From contig JAKAGP010000022.1 of assembly GCA_021825785.1 (NCBI GenBank), forward strand, positions 1 to 10,881: a stretch of 10,881 bases of DNA. Reading direction: 5' to 3'. The position numbers were made by a program, and so were the translations under genes. The stretch's first letter is position 1. Each line of letters begins with the position of its first letter. The notes beneath the pieces were generated by a model. It worked only from the letters and a program-made list of their open reading frames with translations, did not search any database and had not been told where the DNA came from. The DNA is from Nitrospirota bacterium. Its GTDB lineage: Bacteria > Nitrospirota > Thermodesulfovibrionia > Thermodesulfovibrionales > JdFR-88. This document shows, piece after piece, positions 6,437 through 10,881 of this stretch.

Positions 6437-6862
6437 ATGTTTTATAATTACAGGATGTTTAGAGCAGTGCCCAGGTTTTTTGCCGTCATTGCCATGAGCC
6501 TGGCATTTTTTATTTTTCCGCTATTTTTTTTGCCGGGAGAGCTTTTGGCCCAGCCCAGGATCGTTTTTGAAAAAGAGGCTCTCAATTTCGGGAAGGCCGT
6601 TTCCGGAACGGAGGTTCAGGGCAAGTTCATCGTCACGAACAAAGGTGACCAGCCGCTTGAGATAGAAGGGCTCAGGCCTGGCTGAGGTTGCACGGCGGCG
6701 CTTGCCAGTTCGGCAACCCTCAAACCGGATCAGACAGGCTCCATCATCGTAAATGTAAATACGAAGGGAGAGAAAGGCTACGTCGTTAAGAATGTCCTTG
6801 TTTCAAGCAATGATCCCAGGAGACCGCAGGTCAACCTCTCTCTTTTCGGGTTGGTCAAGTGA
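6437..6862 (+). CDS. Exported DUF1573 protein with in-frame TGA at a conserved Cys: candidate selenoprotein
   Basis: The reading frame begins at an ATG with GGAG 7 nt upstream. It runs 82 codons to a TGA (6683-6685), then stays open for another 58 codons to a second TGA (6860-6862). Both halves belong to one DUF1573 domain. Residues 1-39 are a Sec signal peptide (long hydrophobic stretch, LLA before Gln39). Then come VFEKEALNFGKAVSG, FIVTNKGDQPLEI and GLRPG; after the TGA come GCTAALAS, LKPDQTGSI, VNTKGEKGYVVKNVLVSSNDP and LSLFG. In DUF1573 the motif is Cys-Gly-Cys-Thr followed by a Pro-Gly/Pro-Asp strand, so the TGA replaces the first Cys (residue 83) of that motif. The mature protein would be 141 residues with Sec83-Gly-Cys85-Thr, in the periplasm. 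A hairpin starting at the TGA is listed separately. DUF1573 function is unknown. The alternative is a nonsense mutation or base-call error in a Cys codon, giving an 82-residue truncated product. No selenocysteine machinery gene is in the window. Confidence 0.7.
6683..6722 (+). promoter_or_regulatory. Candidate bacterial SECIS-like hairpin starting at the in-frame TGA
   Basis: Directly from the TGA a 40-nt segment can fold into one long hairpin. UGA (6683-6685) pairs with UCA (6720-6722), with C6719 bulged. GGUUGC (6686-6691) pairs perfectly with GCAACC (6713-6718). A6692 is bulged, CGG (6693-6695) pairs with UCG (6710-6712), U6709 bulges, and C6696 pairs with G6708. A6707 bulges, GGC (6697-6699) pairs with GCC (6704-6706), and the apical loop GCUU begins with G. 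Bacterial SECIS elements lie immediately 3' of the UGA inside the coding region, with a G early in the apical loop and a bulged U nearby. The loop here starts 14 nt after the UGA, slightly closer than in E. coli fdhF, and the bulged U is on the 3' side, so the match is not textbook. The hairpin is seen in sequence; SelB recognition is inference. Confidence 0.5.
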
Positions 6863-6878
6863 ATAAAAGACCCGAAAA
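6843..6878. repeat. 8-bp inverted repeat spanning the DUF1573 stop
   Basis: TTTTCGGG (6843-6850) and CCCGAAAA (6871-6878) can pair around a 20-nt loop that includes the second TGA (6860-6862). The downstream side is an A-tract, not a U-tract, on the plus strand, so it is not an intrinsic terminator in that direction. A mRNA 3' structure is possible. Confidence 0.35.
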
Positions 6879-6885
6879 AAAAAAT

Positions 6886-6905
6886 GAAAAGCCGGTTTTC
6901 TTTTC
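6886..6905 (+). terminator. Weak terminator-like hairpin between DUF1573 and ubiA genes
   Basis: GAAAA and TTTTC flank GCCGG (6886-6900) and are followed by TTTT. The stem is AT-rich and only 5 bp, so any termination would be partial. The 73-bp gap otherwise has no clear promoter, and the prenyltransferase gene may be cotranscribed by readthrough. Confidence 0.2.
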
Positions 6906-6935
6906 CCCGGTGCATCTGGTTCAAAACAGGGTCTC

Positions 6936-7784
6936 ATGATCAGGCGCCTGGTTCTTTTTTTAAGGATGATAAAATTTTCCCACTCCGTTTTCGCCCTTCC
7001 ATTTGCGTTTACAGCGGCGGTTATGGCTTCGGATGGCATGCCAAGGGTGGGTAAGCTCTTATGGATCACGCTGGCTATGGTTGGCGCGAGATCGGGGGCC
7101 ATGGCCGTGAACCGGATAGTTGACCGCAAGATAGACGCCATGAATCCCAGGACCAGCAAAAGGGAACTGCCGTCGGGCAGGCTTGGTCTGGCCGAGGTTT
7201 TTGTTTTTGCTTTAGTTTCCTTTGCGCTTCTTGTATTTGCCGCGTGGAGGCTGAACACGCTGTGTCTTGCGCTTTCCCCCGTGGCCATAGCGGTTGTGAT
7301 CTTTTATTCTTATACGAAAAGGTTTACCTGGACGTCCCATTTTTTCCTTGGACTTGCCCTCTCCTTAGCCCCTTTGGGGGCCTGGATAGCAGTTCGCGGA
7401 CGGGTGGGTGAGTCTGCAGTCTTCCTTGCCCTGGCCGTTGTCTTCTGGCTGGCCGGCTTCGATATATTGTACGCCCTGCAGGACATCGATTTTGACAGGA
7501 GCCACGGATTTTATTCAGTGCCGGCCCGGTTCGGCATAAAAAGGTCGCTCGCGGCAGCGAGGGTTTTCCATATACTGAGCGTCCTTATGCTTGCAGCGGC
7601 CGGAGCCGTCATGGCCATGGGTCCCGTATACTGGTGGGGCCTACTTGTCGTTTCAGGACTGTTTGTCTACGAACATTCGCTGGTGAAGGAAAACGATCTG
7701 AGCAGACTGGATATGGCTTTTTTCAATATGAACGGCTGGATCAGCGTGGCTGTGTTTCTCTTTACGGCGCTTTCGTTTGTCTAG
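6936..7784 (+). CDS. UbiA-family polyprenyltransferase, probably MqnP-type (menaquinone synthesis)
   Basis: This 282-residue integral membrane protein has about eight or nine hydrophobic helices and the two Asp-rich motifs that bind Mg-polyprenyl diphosphate. The first is N59-R-x-x-D63-x3-D67 followed by NPRT and R-E-L-P-S-G. The second is D183-x3-D187 in LQDIDFDRSHGFYSVPARFG. The wording of these motifs and the N-terminal segment MIKFSHSVFALPFA fit the UbiA-like enzymes called MqnP, which prenylate the aromatic precursor in the futalosine route to menaquinone, better than E. coli UbiA. A classical 4-hydroxybenzoate prenyltransferase is the alternative. No ubiX/ubiD-like or mqn genes lie next to it in the window. 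The ATG at 6936 has only AGGG 4 nt upstream. A second ATG (6966) has no better site and would cut the conserved N-terminus. The stop overlaps the convergent HAMP gene stop within one CTAG. Confidence 0.88.
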   Translation: MIRRLVLFLRMIKFSHSVFALPFAFTAAVMASDGMPRVGKLLWITLAMVGARSGAMAVNRIVDRKIDAMNPRTSKRELPSGRLGLAEVFVFALVSFALLVFAAWRLNTLCLALSPVAIAVVIFYSYTKRFTWTSHFFLGLALSLAPLGAWIAVRGRVGESAVFLALAVVFWLAGFDILYALQDIDFDRSHGFYSVPARFGIKRSLAAARVFHILSVLMLAAAGAVMAMGPVYWWGLLVVSGLFVYEHSLVKENDLSRLDMAFFNMNGWISVAVFLFTALSFV

Positions 7785-8347
7785 TTTTCTTTCCTCTCGT
7801 ATTTGTACCGGTATTTTTTTAGTGTTGCTCTTGTTTTATTCCGGCAGGATTCGATAGTGTTCAGGAGTTCTTCTTTGGTCATGTCCTGGCAGCCAAGGTT
7901 GCCTGAAAGCGCCTCCAGGTCCTCGTCTACTGTTTTTATGAGGCTTTCTTTAAGGAGGTGCATTTTTTCGAATTCATTTAAAACGTGATTGACCTCCTCA
8001 ATGAAGGATTTTATGTATAAGTCGTCACGTTTCCTAACTTTGAGCCTGCCGGAGTAATTGCCGGACAGGATGATCCTCATCTCCATCTTCAGCCTCTGAA
8101 ACGGGCCTACGAAACGATGGGAAAATACCATTGTAAGCAGCAGGACGAGGCCGGCGTATCCCACCATTATAATAACGGGCACAATGCCCGGGCTGATCAC
8201 GGTGTTCAGGGCCTTGGCAAGAACGATGAAACCCACTCCCGCCACTAATGAGGAGATGACTATGAAGGCGACCGAATAACGCAGTTCCCTGGTAGCGAAG
8301 TGCCTCTTTGATTGTTTCGGTCCGAGGTCTTGCATTTTGCAAATCAT
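7781..8347 (-). CDS. Two-helix membrane protein with HAMP-like domain, no output domain
   Basis: This is an inner-membrane signalling-type protein of 188 residues. A short basic cytoplasmic N-terminus (1-22) is followed by two membrane segments (about 24-46 and 54-76) separated by only a few residues (LNTVISPG). Next is a HAMP-like region (about 77-128): a helix starting HRFVGPFQRLKMEM, a LSGNYSGRLKVRKRDD connector and a second helix ending EEVNHVLNEFE. The remaining 60 residues are a charged coiled-coil-like helix with two Cys (153 and 168) and a very basic end (KKYRYKYERKEN). No kinase, cyclase or methyl-accepting domain follows and there is almost no periplasmic sensor. It may act as a partner of another receptor; its function is unknown. 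The ATG at 8345-8347 has AGGG about 4 nt upstream. The gene is divergent from the diguanylate cyclase gene and converges with the prenyltransferase gene. Confidence 0.72.
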   Translation of the reverse strand: MICKMQDLGPKQSKRHFATRELRYSVAFIVISSLVAGVGFIVLAKALNTVISPGIVPVIIMVGYAGLVLLLTMVFSHRFVGPFQRLKMEMRIILSGNYSGRLKVRKRDDLYIKSFIEEVNHVLNEFEKMHLLKESLIKTVDEDLEALSGNLGCQDMTKEELLNTIESCRNKTRATLKKYRYKYERKEN

Positions 8348-8655
8348 TATACCCTAAAAAAAGGGCATAGCGTAAGTTTAATTTAAAGGATATACGCATT
8401 TCAGTATTTCTTTGACACACCTGTCATTTTCTGTGCGAAGTTGCCGTTTTTTGTAAGTGCATATGTGTTTTTTCACTCAAAAAAAAGGCAATTTATTCAA
8501 TAGATTACTTTGTTTTTTTAAAGTTTGGGGCAATATGCGCAGGTGTAAAAATAGAAGTAGAAATTTAGAATTTTGTTGGTTTACAATAGATCGGCTCAAA
8601 AAAAAGTTCTTTTCAGGGGCTGTTTGATCTCTATGGAAGTTCGCGGGTACAGATA
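8348..8655. other. 308-bp AT-rich divergent intergenic region
   Basis: No convincing gene, tRNA or known riboswitch was seen here. It contains a palindrome TGACA-N4-TGTCA (8413-8426), listed separately, and a direct repeat CTCA8G at 8476-8487 and 8595-8606. Several A/T tracts give low-complexity, possibly bent DNA. A TTTACAATA near 8580 contains a TACAAT -10-like hexamer without a good -35. Promoters for both flanking genes must lie here, or further upstream for a multi-start arrangement, but none can be assigned with confidence. Confidence 0.5.
8413..8426. promoter_or_regulatory. Operator-like palindrome TGACA-N4-TGTCA
   Basis: This is a perfect 5-bp inverted repeat with CACC in the centre, about 65 bp upstream of the HAMP gene start and about 230 bp upstream of the cyclase gene. 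It includes most of a TTGACA hexamer (8412-8417), but no -10 box stands 16-18 bp from it on the plus strand. It has the size of a dimeric regulator site; the regulator is unknown. Confidence 0.3.
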
Positions 8656-10851
8656 TTGCTTAAGAACCGGTATATGAACCATCTCATAGATATACAATTT
8701 TTGACGAAGGCCTTAAGATCCCTTTCGAGCCTCACTGGCCTCGATTTTTCTCTTTACGACGACAGGGAAAACCTGCTGGTCCCTGCTTCAAGTGAAGATC
8801 CCCTTCTGTCTTCCATAAAAATGAGCAAAAAAGGGCAGGAGTTGTACAATGCGTTCCAATCGAAATACCTGAAACTTACCCTGAAGAACACGAAGTCTTT
8901 TCTTATTCAGGGATTCACCATGCAATACCATGTTTTTATGCCGATACGGTACAAGGATATCACTCTGGTCGCGCTCTGCGAGGGTTTTTACATGCTGGAA
9001 GAGGATTTCGCCAGGTTCTATGATGAAAAGGGCGGGATATTCGGTGTAACGAACCGGGGCATGGAGGAGTGGAAGAAAGATCTGCGGTTCATGAGCTCCC
9101 AAACGATCGAGAATTACATCAAATCCGTAAAACCCCTCCTGGAGGACATTATATCTTCGGGATATGAGAAGGGGGAGCTCAGCAAGCGGTGGCAGTGGTC
9201 CAAAACGATCATAAGTCTTGCGGCCAATATAAAATCAGACGCCACCATAGAGGATATCCGGCAGATCATAGTGGACACCGTCATATTTCTGTTCAATGTG
9301 GATACAGCCGCCATATTTGCGCCGTCAAAGGACTATTTCTGCCCGGAATCGGCGGGGGGGCGCGCCAGGGATTCCATTAAGAGGCTCAAGCTCTCCAAGG
9401 ACAATTATCTTGTGTCTAACGCCATTCAGTCGAGATCTCCGGTTTCGGCTATAGACAGCTTTAAACTCAAGCATTCGGGGTTCCCGGATGAGATAATTTC
9501 CATGTATCTCTTCCCCATACATTCGCAGACAGGTTTTTTCGGTTTCCTGGGGATATTCAATTCCCTGCTGGACCGTGAGGCATTTGACTCGATAGGGGAG
9601 CTTTGCAAGCTCTCGGCCTATCTCTTTGGCGTAAGGCAGTTGGGCGAGGAGTACGTGAAATGCTCTGACGGGCTAAACCTCATAACCGGCAAGACGATGG
9701 AGCTTTTTTCCCATTACCGGGACCGTCAGGCCCTCTGCGACCAGATAGTCAATGAGGCTGCCTTTCTGGTGAGAGCGGAGAAATGTTCCGTGATGCTCCT
9801 TGATGAGCAGGGCGATGCCCTGAACGTGATTTCTGTAAAAGGTGTGAACAAGTGGCTCATGAAGGATGTGAAGATAAGGATAGGGGAGGGTGTTGCGGGA
9901 AAGGTCTATGAGCAGGGTTTGCCTGTCCTGATAGACAGCGAGGAGAAGCTGAGGAGCTTTACCTCAACCTCAAAACCCCTTTTCAAGACACAGTCATGCA
10001 TCAGCATCCCGTTGAAGATATCTAGTGAGACAATGGGCATTCTTAACGTGGCGGACAAGGAGGGCGGGGAGACCTTTACGGAGAAGGACCTTTCGGTGCT
10101 CACTCCTTTTGCGGTGCAGGCCTCCCTGCTTTTAAAACTGTCTGATTGCCACAGGATATCGGAACAGATGAGGGAGTTGTCGATAACCGACCCCTTGACC
10201 GGACTGTTCAACAGACGTTATTTCGACGTGAGGCTTGAGGAGGAGCATCGCAGGGCAATGAGGTACAACCTTAATTTCTCCCTCGCCATACTGGATCTGG
10301 ATGATTTCAAGGTGCTCAATGACACCCAGGGCCACCTTGCGGGAGACTATGCCCTGAGAGAGGTGGCAAATATAATGGCAAACTCGATAAGGGCAAACGA
10401 TATACTGGTCCGGATCGGTGGTGAAGAGTTTGCGATAATAATGCCCCAGACCGGCAAAGACGAGGCCTTTCATGTCCTTGAACGGATCAGGAACAACATT
10501 AGCGTCATGGCTCTGCCGGGAGTAAAGGAAGGACCGGTTTCAAGGCTGACAGTAAGCACGGGCATAGCGATGTACCCCGAGTGCGGTGAATCGATCGAAA
10601 GCATAATCGTACAGGCGGATAAGGCGCTTTATTCCGCCAAGATGAACGGGAAAAACAAGACCGTGTCCTGGCATGCCGGAATGGATTTTAAAACAACAAA
10701 AGTATCCGCCGTGGATGAGGCTGGTGTCCGGAATATAGAGATCAGTCCGAACGGGAAATTCACGTATCGCAACGGAGGGGCGTTCCCGCCTGACTCCGGA
10801 GGGCACTCAAAACAAAACCCCGACGAACCCTTTAAAGGGTTCGTTATCTAG
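8656..10851 (+). CDS. Diguanylate cyclase with N-terminal sensory region, two GAF domains and GGDEF domain
   Basis: The product makes the second messenger cyclic di-GMP from two GTP. The predicted soluble 731-residue protein has no membrane segment. Residues 10-165 form a sensory region with a PocR/PAS-like feel (TGLDFSLYDDRENLL, then FMPIRYKDITLVALCEGFY) but without the Cys cluster seen in many PocR domains. A first, divergent GAF domain spans about 195-325. A clear second GAF spans about 343-495 (CSVMLLDEQGD, IRIGEGVAGKVYEQG, SCISIPLK, GILNVADK). The GGDEF domain spans about 508-670: DPLTGLFNRRYF, DLDDFKVLND, and active-site GGEEF at 588-592. The inhibitory I-site RAND (579-582) sits five residues before it. 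Both catalytic and product-inhibition sites are intact. A Gly/Pro-rich 60-residue tail follows. The start is uncertain: TTG at 8656 and ATG at 8674 both lack a good ribosome binding site, and the frame is open upstream to 8590 with no ATG. No EAL domain is fused. Confidence 0.9.
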   Translation: MLKNRYMNHLIDIQFLTKALRSLSSLTGLDFSLYDDRENLLVPASSEDPLLSSIKMSKKGQELYNAFQSKYLKLTLKNTKSFLIQGFTMQYHVFMPIRYKDITLVALCEGFYMLEEDFARFYDEKGGIFGVTNRGMEEWKKDLRFMSSQTIENYIKSVKPLLEDIISSGYEKGELSKRWQWSKTIISLAANIKSDATIEDIRQIIVDTVIFLFNVDTAAIFAPSKDYFCPESAGGRARDSIKRLKLSKDNYLVSNAIQSRSPVSAIDSFKLKHSGFPDEIISMYLFPIHSQTGFFGFLGIFNSLLDREAFDSIGELCKLSAYLFGVRQLGEEYVKCSDGLNLITGKTMELFSHYRDRQALCDQIVNEAAFLVRAEKCSVMLLDEQGDALNVISVKGVNKWLMKDVKIRIGEGVAGKVYEQGLPVLIDSEEKLRSFTSTSKPLFKTQSCISIPLKISSETMGILNVADKEGGETFTEKDLSVLTPFAVQASLLLKLSDCHRISEQMRELSITDPLTGLFNRRYFDVRLEEEHRRAMRYNLNFSLAILDLDDFKVLNDTQGHLAGDYALREVANIMANSIRANDILVRIGGEEFAIIMPQTGKDEAFHVLERIRNNISVMALPGVKEGPVSRLTVSTGIAMYPECGESIESIIVQADKALYSAKMNGKNKTVSWHAGMDFKTTKVSAVDEAGVRNIEISPNGKFTYRNGGAFPPDSGGHSKQNPDEPFKGFVI
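10823..10844. repeat. 22-nt perfect palindrome at the end of the diguanylate cyclase gene
   Basis: ACGAACCCTTT is followed immediately by its exact reverse complement. It covers codons for the last residues of the cyclase and ends 4 nt before the stop codon. In RNA it would make a stable hairpin with about nine pairs and a small loop. The next bases (TATCTAGGATTTTCC) have only a short, displaced T-run, so termination would be inefficient at best. It could be an in-gene terminator, an mRNA-stabilising hairpin or a protein-binding site. Confidence 0.6.
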
Positions 10852-10881
10852 GATTTTCCTCCCTGAACGGAAACACGTTTT

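Noticed and set aside
6437..6685. Stand-alone 82-residue protein ending at the first TGA
   Set aside because: It would end in the middle of a DUF1573 domain, while the same frame continues for the missing half. Recoding, or less likely a single-base error, explains it better.
6843..6878. Intrinsic terminator after the DUF1573 gene
   Set aside because: The stem is followed by an A-tract on the plus strand and the loop is 20 nt, so it does not have terminator form.
8412..8440. Promoter from the perfect TTGACA hexamer
   Set aside because: The region 16-18 bp downstream (around GCGAAG) has no -10-like sequence. The hexamer is better seen as part of the palindrome.
8526..8541. Sigma54-like element (GG-N10-GC in TGGGGCAATATGCGCA) upstream of the cyclase
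   Set aside because: Only the GG/GC core and a few flanking bases match; the inner TTGC and CAC positions do not. No enhancer-binding-protein site was recognised.
8521..8655. Possible cyclic di-GMP riboswitch before the cyclase gene
   Set aside because: None of the conserved GEMM-type core sequences could be found, and the leader is AT-rich and poorly structured.
1..10881. Defence island, CRISPR, transposon or phage content
   Set aside because: No repeat-spacer arrays, transposase or integrase motifs, tRNA-type attachment sites or phage genes were seen. The single PD-(D/E)XK-like protein has no defence partners.

Overview
The window reads as an ordinary chromosomal stretch of a Gram-negative, probably anaerobic bacterium of the Desulfobacterota/Nitrospirota kind. 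This is inferred from gene content: an exported DUF1573 protein, an ApbE lipoprotein, an MqnP/UbiA-type prenyltransferase and a multi-domain GGDEF protein, with mid-range GC. No mobile element, CRISPR array, rRNA or tRNA was seen. The standout is a candidate selenoprotein gene that a standard gene caller would cut short.

Region 1 (1-778, plus strand) is the 3' part of a tRNA nucleotidyltransferase or poly(A) polymerase gene. It converges on, and overlaps by 34 bp, a leftward block of six minus-strand genes. In transcription order these are uvrA (6335-3792), apbE (3787-2741), yacG (2723-2502), a small PD-(D/E)XK-like protein (2394-2017), a cyclophilin-like DUF369 protein (1960-1571) and dapB (1554-745). 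uvrA and apbE are 4 nt apart and look translationally coupled. apbE-yacG (17 nt) and DUF369-dapB (16 nt) are also tightly spaced. UvrA is about 95 residues short because the insertion domain behind its first zinc module is nearly absent.

Region 2 (6336-7784, plus strand) starts at a short divergent promoter region. It holds a DUF1573 gene (6437-6862) in which an in-frame TGA sits exactly at the first Cys of the family's conserved Cys-Gly-Cys-Thr motif. The frame then continues without interruption to a natural family C-terminus. A strong 40-nt hairpin begins at that TGA. Together these suggest a selenocysteine codon with an adjacent SECIS-like element. Next comes a UbiA/MqnP-type prenyltransferase for menaquinone synthesis.

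Region 3 (7781-10881) has a small HAMP-containing membrane protein on the minus strand, whose stop shares a CTAG with the stop of the prenyltransferase. Then come a 308-bp AT-rich divergent intergenic region and a large diguanylate cyclase (two GAF domains plus GGEEF with an intact I-site). That gene's last codons form a 22-nt perfect palindrome.

The window mixes housekeeping (DNA repair, lysine/peptidoglycan precursor synthesis, tRNA maturation, quinone synthesis), envelope redox functions (ApbE, DUF1573) and signalling (HAMP protein, diguanylate cyclase). No single pathway joins them all.
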